NCBI GenBank assembly: GCA_900100325.1
Contig: LT629697.1
Location: forward strand, 1,919,423-1,983,422
Origin: Frankineae bacterium MT45
GTDB lineage: Bacteria; Actinomycetota; Actinomycetes; Mycobacteriales; Jatrophihabitantaceae
Direction: 5' to 3'
Length of the DNA: 64,000 nucleotides
Shown here: piece by piece, positions 1 to 8,066 of the stretch
Layout: each line of letters starts with the position of its first letter
Numbering within the stretch: the first letter of the stretch is position 1
Notes under the pieces: model-generated
Databases searched by the model: none
What the model was told of the DNA's origin: nothing
What the model saw: only the letters and a program-made list of their open reading frames with translations
Program-made: the position numbers and the translations under genes

Positions 1-149
1 ATGCCGAGACCAAGGAGCAGTTGGCCGGGTTCTTCCTCATCGACTGCCAGAGCCGGGAACGGGCCGAGGAGATCGCGGCCCAGTTCGCCCAGCCCGGCGG
101 CAGCGTCGAACTGCGGCCGGTCATGACCCTCGGGGCCGACGACGACTAA
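1..149 (+). CDS. YCII-related (DGPF) protein, C-terminal fragment
   Basis: Only the last 48 codons are inside the window; the frame is open to the left edge and stops with TAA at 147-149. The visible end reads like a YCII/DGPF domain: a segment FFLIDCQSRERAEEIA followed by a VELRPVM strand and an acidic tail. These small ferredoxin-like-fold proteins are commonly encoded next to ECF42-group sigma factors, which is exactly the neighbour here, starting 10 bases downstream on the same strand. The family's biochemical role in that pairing is not settled. The call rests on the context plus the short C-terminal match, so it is good but not certain. Confidence 0.7.
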   Translation, partial: AETKEQLAGFFLIDCQSRERAEEIAAQFAQPGGSVELRPVMTLGADDD

Positions 150-159
150 CGGCGACGAG

Positions 160-1404
160 TTGGAGGACCTCTGGCGCCGCAGCGCCCCCCGGGCACTCGC
201 CGCGCTGCTGCGTCGCTATGGGGACTTCGATGCGAGCGAGGACGCCGTCCAGGAGGCGCTGCTGGCGGCGTCGCGGCAGTGGCCCGACGAGGGCGTCCCC
301 GAGGATCCGACGGCGTGGCTCATCACGGTCGCATCGCGCCGGCTGATCGACGGCTGGCGGAGCGATCGGGCCCGAGCCCGGCGGGAGGAGCAGACCGCCC
401 GCAGCGATGCTCCCGTCCATACCGCGGCCCGGGAAGGCGTCTGGCCCGCGGCCGATGAGCCTCCACCGGTCGACGACTCAGTGCTGCTGCTACTGCTCTG
501 CTGTCACCCGTCCCTGCCCCGACCGGCGCAGGTCGCGCTGACGCTGCGCGCGGTCGGGGGATTGACGACGGCCCAGATCGCCCGTGGCTTCCTGGTGCCA
601 GAGGCGACGATGGCGCAGCGGATCACCCGGGCCAAGGCCCAGCTGCGCCAGCTCGACCAGCCATTCCGGACACCGGCGCCGGTGGAGTTGCCGCAGCGGG
701 TCGAGGCGGTCACGCAGGTGCTCTATCTGATCTTCACCGAAGGGCACAGCAGTACGGCCGGTGGCGGGCTCTACGACATCTCCCTGACAGATGAGGCGAT
801 TCGCTTGAGCCGGGAGCTGCACCGGCGGCTTCCCGCGGTACCGGAGGTGAGCGGGTTGCTCGCGCTCATGCTCCTCACCGACGCCCGCCGCCCCGCCCGG
901 ACTGATGACGCTGGACGGCTGATCCCGCTGGCCGAGCAGGACCGCACCCGCTGGGACTGGACCCGGGCACAGGAAGGCATACGTCTTATTGAGCAGGCAC
1001 TCCCGGTCGGCCGGGTCGGCCCGCTGCAACTACAGGCGGCGATCGCGGCGGTGCACGCCGAGGCCAGGACGAGCCGCGAGACCGACTGGGCACAGATCGA
1101 GGTCCTCTATCAGATGCTGGCCGCCGTCGCCCCGAGTCCGGTCGTGACGCTGAATCACGCGGTGGCTCTGGCGATGGTCGAGGGCCCGCAGGCCGGCCTT
1201 GAGCGTCTCGAACCGCTGCTCGCCGACCGGCAACTGCGGCGCAGCCACCGCCTCTTCGCGGTTCGGGCGCACCTGCTGGAGTTGGACGGTCAACTCGCGG
1301 CGGCGCGGCTGGACTACGCCACGGCGGCCCGGCTCGCCACCAGCATTCCGGAGCAGCGTTACCTCAACGCGGCGGTGGCCCGGTTGGCGGCCGCCACTGC
1401 GTAG
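160..1404 (+). CDS. RNA polymerase ECF sigma factor, ECF42-type with C-terminal DUF6596 extension
   Basis: This is a 414-residue sigma-70 family protein. Region 2 lies near residues 10-75 (RRYGDFDASEDAVQEALLAA), region 4 near 120-170 (LTTAQIARGFLVPEATMAQRITRAK), and a long TPR-like C-terminal extension of about 220 residues carries LIFTEGHSS and LNHAVALAMVEGP. That extension is the hallmark of the ECF42 group and makes the protein twice the size of a minimal ECF factor. The start is the TTG at 160: an in-frame stop at 124-126 leaves no other start and the family N-terminus begins here. No anti-sigma gene is adjacent; the upstream YCII protein is the usual partner. It should direct core RNA polymerase to a small regulon. 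No promoter motif was recognised. Confidence 0.9.
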   Translation: MEDLWRRSAPRALAALLRRYGDFDASEDAVQEALLAASRQWPDEGVPEDPTAWLITVASRRLIDGWRSDRARARREEQTARSDAPVHTAAREGVWPAADEPPPVDDSVLLLLLCCHPSLPRPAQVALTLRAVGGLTTAQIARGFLVPEATMAQRITRAKAQLRQLDQPFRTPAPVELPQRVEAVTQVLYLIFTEGHSSTAGGGLYDISLTDEAIRLSRELHRRLPAVPEVSGLLALMLLTDARRPARTDDAGRLIPLAEQDRTRWDWTRAQEGIRLIEQALPVGRVGPLQLQAAIAAVHAEARTSRETDWAQIEVLYQMLAAVAPSPVVTLNHAVALAMVEGPQAGLERLEPLLADRQLRRSHRLFAVRAHLLELDGQLAAARLDYATAARLATSIPEQRYLNAAVARLAAATA

Positions 1405-1413
1405 GGTGGCGAG

Positions 1414-2787
1414 ATGACCAGTTCGGCGCTCGATTCGTGGCGCACCGCCCGACCGGTGTCGGTCTGGCTGGACAATCCGCAGCGGCCACCGGCCCATCCC
1501 TCGCTCGCCGGCGATACCCACACCGACCTGCTGGTCGTCGGTGGCGGCTTCACCGGGCTCTGGACGGCCTTACTCGCCAAGGAGCGCGACCCCGATGCGG
1601 ACGTCGTGCTCGTCGAGGGTGCGCGCATCGGCTGGGCGGCCTCCGGACGTAACGGAGGATTCTGCGCGGCCAGCCTCACCCATGGCGAGGCGAACGGACG
1701 TGATCGCTTCGGTGCCGAGTACGAGACGCTGCACCGTCTGGGGTTGCAGAATCTCGACGAGATCGAGGCGGCGCTGACCCGCTACGGCATCGACTGCGGA
1801 TGGGAGCGCACCGGCGAGCTGGACGTGGCTACCCAGCCGTACCAGGTCGAGGACCTGCGGGCCGCCGATGGCGAGTTCCTCGATACCGAATCCGTCCGCC
1901 GCGAGCTGGCCTCGCCGACCTACCTGGCCGGCAGTTGGAACCGCCGCAGTACGGCTATTCTCGATCCGGCTCGCCTGGCCTGGGGGTTGGCGAGAGCCTG
2001 TGAATCATTGGGTGTTCGCATCTACGAGGAGTCCCGGGCCACTGCTCTGAAGCGCGACGGCGACGAGGTCGCAGTGGCGGTGAATGGCCGGACGGTGACG
2101 GCGCGGCGGGTCGCGCTCGGCACGAACGTCTTCCCGAACCTGCTGCGTCGCGTTCGTTCCTACGTGGTCCCCGTCTACGACTACGTGCTGGCCACCGAAC
2201 CGCTGACGGCGACGCAGCTCGACGCGATCGGTTGGCGCAACCGGCAGGGGGTCGGCGACAGCGCCAACCAGTTCCACTACTACCGGCTGACCGCGGAGAG
2301 CAGGATTCTCTGGGGCGGCTACGACGCGGTCTACTACTTCGGCAGCTCGGTGAGGACGCGTTACGACCAGCGGGACGCCACCTTCGAACTACTCGCGCGG
2401 CACTTCGTCGAGACGTTCCCGCAGTTGGCCGAGGTGCGGTTCGAGTATCGCTGGGGCGGCGCCATCGACACCTGCACCCGCTTCTGCGCCTTCTACGGCA
2501 CGGCGCTGGACGGGCGGGTGAGTTACGCGCTCGGGTACACCGGTCTGGGCGTCGGGGCGACCCGCTTCGGGGCCAACGTGATGCTCGACAAGCTCGCCGG
2601 GGAGATCACCGAACGGACTGAGCTTGAGATGGTTCGCCGCAAGCCACTGCCATTTCCACCCGAGCCGGTGAAGTACGCCGGAATCCAGCTCACCCGGCGC
2701 TCGCTGGCCAAGGCCGATCGTCACGACGGGCAGCGCGACCTCTTTCTGCGGACGCTGGATCGCCTCGGTCTCGGCTTCGACTCATAG
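1414..2787 (+). CDS. FAD-dependent amine/amino-acid oxidoreductase (DAO family)
   Basis: The 457-residue protein has an N-terminal Rossmann dinucleotide-binding motif (LLVVGGGFTGLWTALLA, about residues 38-54). It is followed by GWAASGRNGGFCAASLTHG, typical of the gamma-glutamylputrescine oxidase (PuuB)-like branch of the DAO family. A C-terminal GYTGLGVGATR segment matches the second FAD-contacting region. Such enzymes oxidise a C-N bond with FAD and oxygen; the substrate cannot be read from the sequence. The ATG lies 9 bases after the sigma factor stop, so the two are probably co-transcribed. It converges on the next gene with a 33-bp gap. Confidence 0.85.
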   Translation: MTSSALDSWRTARPVSVWLDNPQRPPAHPSLAGDTHTDLLVVGGGFTGLWTALLAKERDPDADVVLVEGARIGWAASGRNGGFCAASLTHGEANGRDRFGAEYETLHRLGLQNLDEIEAALTRYGIDCGWERTGELDVATQPYQVEDLRAADGEFLDTESVRRELASPTYLAGSWNRRSTAILDPARLAWGLARACESLGVRIYEESRATALKRDGDEVAVAVNGRTVTARRVALGTNVFPNLLRRVRSYVVPVYDYVLATEPLTATQLDAIGWRNRQGVGDSANQFHYYRLTAESRILWGGYDAVYYFGSSVRTRYDQRDATFELLARHFVETFPQLAEVRFEYRWGGAIDTCTRFCAFYGTALDGRVSYALGYTGLGVGATRFGANVMLDKLAGEITERTELEMVRRKPLPFPPEPVKYAGIQLTRRSLAKADRHDGQRDLFLRTLDRLGLGFDS

Positions 2788-2820
2788 CATCGGTGCTACG
2801 CCATCGTGTGGCTGGTCGGG

Positions 2821-3918
2821 CTAGCCGATAGTCAATACCCTGAAATTACTGAAGGAACCGATCGCTCCCTGACCGAAGGCGCGCTCCGAGGCTGGGATCG
2901 AGACGCTGTAGGGCGCCGAGGCGGGGTCGCAAGTTCCGGCGCCGGATGCGCTCGGCGGCGTGCAGCCGTACTGGAACGGGAAGGCGTCGAGGAGACTGAA
3001 GAGCCCGTGGCCGATCGAGAATGACTTGATCTTTCCGACCAGTGGTTCCCCCGATCCGAGCGACGGGTACGTGCCGCTGAACGGAGTGTGCTGCTTGTCG
3101 AGCGGAACTCCGACGTTGGTGACGATCGCCACCGGAACGCCGTCGAGCGTGTAGGTGACCGAATTCAGCGAGCCGATCTGGCCGTACGTGATGGCGACGT
3201 TGTGGGTAACCCCAGGGCGAATCGGAATGTTCTTGATGATCTGGGTGTAGGCCTTGTCCAGGCCGACGGTGGTGGCGCCGGGGCAGTTCGGGCTGGTGGT
3301 GTTGTTGGTGACGCTGGTCGGAAGGCGCTCGATCAGCGGGAAGGCATAGTTGCTCGAGACGAACCAGTCGAAGAGTTGCCCACTGCAGAAGTCGATCATG
3401 TTCAGCACGACGGCCGCCTGCTGACCTTCGAGCACGGCTGCCTGATACGGCTTGGCCGCGAGGTTCGCCGGGTCGAAGGAACCGGGTGGGCCGTACTGGC
3501 CGTGCACTACATGACCCGCCGTCGCGCCTGGAGTGCTCGCCTTGATGTCCACCGAGAAGGTGAGGGCGCCGGTCTTCGGCACCGGGAACGTCTCGTTACT
3601 GACGGCCAGGTACTTGAGGTGATCGAAGACGCTGTAGTCGACGCCGCTCTTGAACGGCGCGTCGCTGACGGTGAAGACGCCGGAGTTCGACACGCTCTGC
3701 GTCGCGTTGTCGAGGGGGCCGTAGATGTTCGACCACTTCTGGTTGTACTGGGCCAACGAGGTCGAGTCGTAGCTGACCAGCTTGATCAGGCTCGCCGCGT
3801 CGGCTGAGCTGCCGGGCACAGCGGTGAGGCCAGCTGCGACCAGTACCGAGGCGAGCAGCGTGATCGCCGAGCGGCGCCGGAGTCGCGGACGTCGGGCAGG
3901 ACGCAGTGACGGTTGCAT
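2821..3918 (-). CDS. Secreted protein, DUF6081-like
   Basis: The start chosen is the ATG at 3918, behind a G-rich ribosome site, because it opens a standard Sec signal peptide: a basic stretch (RPARRPRLRRRSA), a hydrophobic core (TLLASVLVAAGLTAV) and an Ala-rich cleavage area near SADAAS. The 365-residue protein then has a beta-rich, lectin-like look, with motifs such as GALTFSVDIKASTPGATAG, LFDWFVSSNYAFPLIERLP and HGLFSLLDAFPFQYGC. These resemble DUF6081 proteins of actinobacteria, recalled from family knowledge. No catalytic motif is evident. A DUF of this kind could be a carbohydrate- or surface-binding secreted protein, but the function is unknown. Confidence 0.75.
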   Translation of the reverse strand: MQPSLRPARRPRLRRRSAITLLASVLVAAGLTAVPGSSADAASLIKLVSYDSTSLAQYNQKWSNIYGPLDNATQSVSNSGVFTVSDAPFKSGVDYSVFDHLKYLAVSNETFPVPKTGALTFSVDIKASTPGATAGHVVHGQYGPPGSFDPANLAAKPYQAAVLEGQQAAVVLNMIDFCSGQLFDWFVSSNYAFPLIERLPTSVTNNTTSPNCPGATTVGLDKAYTQIIKNIPIRPGVTHNVAITYGQIGSLNSVTYTLDGVPVAIVTNVGVPLDKQHTPFSGTYPSLGSGEPLVGKIKSFSIGHGLFSLLDAFPFQYGCTPPSASGAGTCDPASAPYSVSIPASERAFGQGAIGSFSNFRVLTIG

Positions 3919-4090
3919 GTGGCACACCCCCAGGAGAGCGGAGGACCAGCCCGTAGTCGGAGGTGGTGTCGCATCCGCTGTCCGTAACGTAGTCGACTGT
4001 CGACCGTTTGCCAAGGGTCATCTGCTGCGCTGTCACTCCTGGCGGTTAGCCTCGTTGGCGTGCATATGCTCCACCAGGTCGGGCGATCCT

Positions 4091-4471
4091 ATGGTTGACG
4101 AGTCCGACGTCCGCGACATCGCGCTGCGCCTGGCCGGCGTTGAGGAGATCGAGTCCGAGGGGTTCGATTTTCGCGTTCTGGGAAAGGGATTCGTCTGGTC
4201 CTACCCGGAGCGACTTCCGGGTCAGCGACGAACAATTCGCACCGACATCGCCGTTCTCTATGTCGGAGACGAGGCCGAGAAGCAGGCGCTGCTGCTGGGC
4301 GAACCAGAGGTGTTCTTCACGACCCGGGGCTACGACGGCTGGCCGCTGGTGATGCTTCGTCTGGAGAAGGTGAATAGCCGCCGCCTAAAGGAACTGGTCA
4401 CCGACGCGTGGCGAATGCGCTCGGCCGACCAGTTCCCGAGTCCGGCCCAGCAGTCGCCGCGCCGACGCTGA
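4091..4471 (+). CDS. MmcQ/YjbR-family protein
   Basis: This is a 126-residue protein. The open frame extends far upstream, but the homologous region begins at the ATG at 4091 (MVDESDVRDIALRLAGVEEI). It shows the family pattern of an N-terminal helix, FDFRVLGKGFVWSYPER, a central LYVGDEAEKQALLLGEPEVFFTT segment, and a C-terminal RLKELVTDAWRM helix. YjbR proteins have a CyaY-like fold and are often labelled DNA-binding, although their cellular role is not established. A second, divergent member lies at 56912-57310. The gene converges on the GH3 gene at 4542 with a GC-rich gap of 70 bases and no clear terminator. Confidence 0.85.
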   Translation: MVDESDVRDIALRLAGVEEIESEGFDFRVLGKGFVWSYPERLPGQRRTIRTDIAVLYVGDEAEKQALLLGEPEVFFTTRGYDGWPLVMLRLEKVNSRRLKELVTDAWRMRSADQFPSPAQQSPRRR

Positions 4472-4541
4472 ACTACGCCGACCCGGTCCATTGAAGGACA
4501 CGGGCCGGCGAAGTCTCGCCCGCCGCTAGGCGGCTATTGGG

Positions 4542-7268
4542 CTAGGCGGCGCTGGCGATGGTGAAGGTGGTGCTGAGCGGCGTGCTCCGTTCTGAGCCGC
4601 CGACGTAAACCGTGTAGGTGCCGGCGGCGATCTGCCACTTGTTGGTCGTGGTGTTGAAGTAGCTCAGCGGATTAGTCGGACCAGCCGGGTCGATCGTCAC
4701 GGTGATCGTGGTGGCGCCGCCCGCGGCGATGGTGCGCTTCGCGTAGCCGACGAGTCGCTTGGGTGGCTCGCCGGTGCTGCTGGGCAAGCCGACGTAGACC
4801 TCGGCCACCTCGGCACCGGCGACCGCGCCCGTGTTCGCCACCTGGAACTTGACGTTGACGGGCGTCTTCGCCGTGACCACCGCCGGTGTCACTTTGAGGT
4901 TGGCGTAGTCGAAGGTCGTGTACGACAGCCCGTAGCCGAAGGGGAAGAGCGGCTTGATTCCGGCGACGTCGTAGGCCTTGTAGCCGACGTTGATCCCCTC
5001 GCCGTAGGTCACGTTGAGGTTGGTCGCGGTCGCCCACGGGTTGGTGATGCCGGCCGGAATCGCCGAGTCGCTGGTCGGGTAGGTAACGGTCAGCTTTCCG
5101 CTCGGGTTCACGTCACCCCAGAGCACACTGGCCAGCGCTGCCCCCTGCTCCTGACCGCCGAAGTAGGTCTCGACGACGGCGGGAACCGAACTGAGCCACG
5201 GCATGGTGACCGGTCCGGAGTTGGCGAGCACGACAATCGTCTTCGGGTTGGCGGCCCGGACCGCTTCGACGAGTTCGTTGGAACTCTGCGGCAGTTTCAG
5301 CGACACCCGGTCGCGCTGCTCGCCCTCATACGTCCGGACATAGACGATGGCGACCTGGGCCTTCTTGGCTGCGGCGGCCGCCGCCTTGATCGTCGGCGAG
5401 TAGGTGTCAGCCGGCGTCTTCCACTGCAGCAGAAGTGTTCCCGGCTCCAGGCTGTCGAAGGGGTGCGTGGCCTGGTACGTGATGTGCAGCGTGTGCGGCA
5501 CCCCAGCCACCAGTGAGAGCACCGGTGAGGCGGCGTTGGACTTCACGCCGTCGGCCCCGGTCATGTTGATGATCTGGGTTCCGTCCAGGCTCAGCGTCGC
5601 CTGGCCGAATCCGGTGAGGTCGAGGGTGTAGCTGCCGCTCTTCGGTGCCGTGATCGTGCCGTCGTAGACCACCGACTGCTGATCGGTCGGCGAGGTCACG
5701 GGCGGTTCGGGCACCTGCGACGTCTGCCCGGCCCAGAGCCCGAAGGTGGTGAGGAAGCCGACGTCGTAATTCACCTGCTTTTCGACGCGAATCGTAGCCG
5801 GATTCCCTTGGAATGACGTGTTGTCCCAGTAGTAGGCCTGTAGCCCGGTGCCGATCCCGTTCGTCGGTTTGAGTACCGACGATGGCACGGTGGTCATGCT
5901 GCTCGACTCCAGCATCGATGCTGCATTCACCGGGTCGTTGCCGGCTACCCAGTTAACGCTGGCATTTCCGGCGTGAGCGAGAATCCCGTTGAGAACAGGG
6001 GTCTCCTGTGTCGGGCTGACCCATGGGGCACCGCTCGGCGCGGCCAGGATGTTGGCGTCGGCGCCGATGACGGCGATGGACTTGGTGGCCGGGCTGAGTG
6101 GGAGCGTGCTGTTGGTGTTCTTGAGCAGGGTGATCGCCGACTCCTCCGTCTTGAGGGCGACGGCGTCGTGCGCGGCGACCGGAATGGCCGACGGTGTGTA
6201 GGCGTGGTCGAAGATTCCGAGACGGAACATCGTGGTGAGGATGCGGAGCACGCTCTGATCCACCTGCGCTTCGGAGGCGGTCCCGTTCATGACCGCGGCC
6301 AGCAGGGCGCCGTCGTAGAGCGTGAACGTCCCCGTCTCCATGTCGGTGCCGCCCTGCAGCCCCTTCAGCGTGTCGTGAATTGCACCGAAGTCGGTGAGGA
6401 CGAAGCCGGTGAACTTCAGCTGCCCCTTGAGCAGGTTGCGCAGGGTCAGGGCGTTGTCGCAGGAGTACTCGCCATTGATCTTGTTGAACGAGCACATCAC
6501 CGAACCGGGATCAGCCGTCTTTACAACGGCTTCGAAGGCCAATGCATAGATCTCACGCAGGGCGCGCTGGCTCACGATGTCGTTCTGGCCGCTGCCGCGG
6601 TTGGTCTCCTGGTTGTAGCCGAGGTAGTGCTTCAGGTCGGCGATGATGTTGTGAGACTGCATGGCCTTGACGTAGGCGCCGGTGACGTTCGCGTTGATCG
6701 TCGGATCCTCGCTCTCGGTCTCGTCCGCCCGTCCCCAGAAGGGTTGGCGGATGATGTCGGCGTCCGGTCCGAGCATGACGTTCTGCCCGGTCTCGAGCAC
6801 CTCGGCGGCCACTGCGTTGGCATAGTTGGTGGCGGTGGTCGTTGACCACGTTGCGCCGAGCGCTTGCATCGAGGGCATCGAGGTGGCGTTCTGGCCGGTG
6901 TCGACCAGCGACCAGCCCCGCGGGGCGACTCCGGAGCTCGCGTCGGCCATCTTCAGCGCCGGGATGCCCAGACGCACGATCGGCGCGCTGTAGTACGCGT
7001 AGGGCGCTTCACCCTGGTTGCCGGTCATCAGGTCGACCTTCTCGGGCAGGGTCATCTGCTTGAGGAGCAGATTCGCACGCTGCGCCGGGGTCAGGTCGGT
7101 GGCCAGCCAGGGCCGGGCCGTGACCGATGGTGCGAGCGGCCCGGGGTTCGTCGGGGAGACGCTCGTCGGGGAGACGCTCAGCGGTGATGCGGTGGCGGTC
7201 GAGACGGTCGCCGCGAACGTGGTGGCGGCGACGGCTAGGGCAACAGCAGAAAACAGACGGTGACGCAT
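4542..7268 (-). CDS. Secreted glycoside hydrolase family 3 with inserted PA14 domain
   Basis: The 908-residue protein starts with a signal peptide (residues 1-28, ending TATA-SP). The GH3 N-terminal barrel holds the substrate-pocket KHYLGYNQETNR (213-224) and LTDFGA, where Asp293 is the expected nucleophile; most relatives have SDW, so Phe replaces Trp here. The alpha/beta sandwich follows (SAITLLKN, SIAVIGADAN). A PA14-like insert lies near residues 470-620 (GLQAYYWDNTSFQGNPATIR, YTLDLTGFGQATLSLDG). A fibronectin-III-like domain closes the protein (FPFGYGLSYTTF, then the C-terminal strands). This is the beta-glucosidase/xylosidase-type architecture; the exact glycan is unknown. Divergent from a TetR gene, with a 24-bp palindrome between them. 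Confidence 0.92.
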   Translation of the reverse strand: MRHRLFSAVALAVAATTFAATVSTATASPLSVSPTSVSPTNPGPLAPSVTARPWLATDLTPAQRANLLLKQMTLPEKVDLMTGNQGEAPYAYYSAPIVRLGIPALKMADASSGVAPRGWSLVDTGQNATSMPSMQALGATWSTTTATNYANAVAAEVLETGQNVMLGPDADIIRQPFWGRADETESEDPTINANVTGAYVKAMQSHNIIADLKHYLGYNQETNRGSGQNDIVSQRALREIYALAFEAVVKTADPGSVMCSFNKINGEYSCDNALTLRNLLKGQLKFTGFVLTDFGAIHDTLKGLQGGTDMETGTFTLYDGALLAAVMNGTASEAQVDQSVLRILTTMFRLGIFDHAYTPSAIPVAAHDAVALKTEESAITLLKNTNSTLPLSPATKSIAVIGADANILAAPSGAPWVSPTQETPVLNGILAHAGNASVNWVAGNDPVNAASMLESSSMTTVPSSVLKPTNGIGTGLQAYYWDNTSFQGNPATIRVEKQVNYDVGFLTTFGLWAGQTSQVPEPPVTSPTDQQSVVYDGTITAPKSGSYTLDLTGFGQATLSLDGTQIINMTGADGVKSNAASPVLSLVAGVPHTLHITYQATHPFDSLEPGTLLLQWKTPADTYSPTIKAAAAAAKKAQVAIVYVRTYEGEQRDRVSLKLPQSSNELVEAVRAANPKTIVVLANSGPVTMPWLSSVPAVVETYFGGQEQGAALASVLWGDVNPSGKLTVTYPTSDSAIPAGITNPWATATNLNVTYGEGINVGYKAYDVAGIKPLFPFGYGLSYTTFDYANLKVTPAVVTAKTPVNVKFQVANTGAVAGAEVAEVYVGLPSSTGEPPKRLVGYAKRTIAAGGATTITVTIDPAGPTNPLSYFNTTTNKWQIAAGTYTVYVGGSERSTPLSTTFTIASAA

Positions 7269-7335
7269 TGGTGCACCTGCTTACCTGGGAGGGGGATTCG
7301 TCATCGCGCAGGGCGGTGTGACCTGGACCATAGTC

Positions 7336-7359
7336 GCCCTACCGAGTATTCGGTAGGGC
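7336..7359. promoter_or_regulatory. Palindromic operator between GH3 and TetR genes
   Basis: Perfect inverted repeat with 10-base arms, GCCCTACCGA and TCGGTAGGGC, around the 4-base centre GTAT. It lies 68 bases upstream of the GH3 start and 118 bases upstream of the TetR start, in a 208-base divergent intergenic region. The size and position fit a TetR-family operator controlling both genes. A hairpin is possible, but a terminator makes no sense between divergent promoters and there is no U tract. Confidence 0.65.
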
Positions 7360-7476
7360 CGCCGGTAGGTTTCGACACTGCGTCTAACACGCCAAATTCA
7401 CGCGCTGCTGGGACACAGAGAGAGGTCACTGTGGCTTTACAGGTCTCGGAGTATTGGGGCTCGCTACCATCAGGCC

Positions 7477-8049
7477 ATGACGAGCGCGACGCAGTCCGAA
7501 GCTGTCTCCAAGCGAGACCAGATCCTGGACGCTGCGCAGGAGGCGTTCGCGACGAAAGGATTTCGTGGCGCCCCGATGGCGGCGATCGCCAGCGCCGCCG
7601 GTCTCACCCAGCCGGGGCTGCTGCACTATTTCGCGACGAAGACTCACCTTTTGCTGGCGGTTCTCGAGCGGCGACAGGATTCGGATGTGGAGAACTTCTG
7701 GAACTTCGGTGGCAGCTACCTCGACGCACTGATCGAACTCACGGCCGAGAATTCGGAGCGGCCGGGCATCATCCGGCTCTTCGCCACGCTGTCGGCGGAG
7801 GGAGTGGATCCGGAGAATCCGGGCCATGCCTGGTGGACTGATCGCTACGCGACGATGCGCTCACTGGTTATCGAGGCACTGGAGCGTGATCAGGCCGCAG
7901 GGGTGCTTCGCGCCGATCTCGATCTGAATGTGACGGCGGTGCAGATCATCGCGATGATGGACGGCCTGCAATTGCAGTGGCTGCTCCACCCCGAAGACGT
8001 CGACATGGTGGCGGCGATGGACTCGTTCCTGCAGACGCTGCGGGCCTGA
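7477..8049 (+). CDS. TetR-family transcriptional regulator
   Basis: The 190-residue protein has an N-terminal helix-turn-helix domain: RDQILDAAQEAFATKGFRG, then MAAIASAAGLTQPGLLHYFATK (about residues 12-58), the canonical TetR signature. The C-terminal all-helical ligand domain has no recognisable effector. It is transcribed away from the GH3 gene at 4542-7268 and converges with the second GH3 gene (17-base gap), so it sits between two glycosidases. A perfect 24-bp palindrome at 7336-7359 in its own upstream region is the natural candidate binding site. Repression of the adjacent GH3 gene and of itself is inferred. Confidence 0.9.
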   Translation: MTSATQSEAVSKRDQILDAAQEAFATKGFRGAPMAAIASAAGLTQPGLLHYFATKTHLLLAVLERRQDSDVENFWNFGGSYLDALIELTAENSERPGIIRLFATLSAEGVDPENPGHAWWTDRYATMRSLVIEALERDQAAGVLRADLDLNVTAVQIIAMMDGLQLQWLLHPEDVDMVAAMDSFLQTLRA

Positions 8050-8066
8050 TCAGATTCGGGCGGTGC

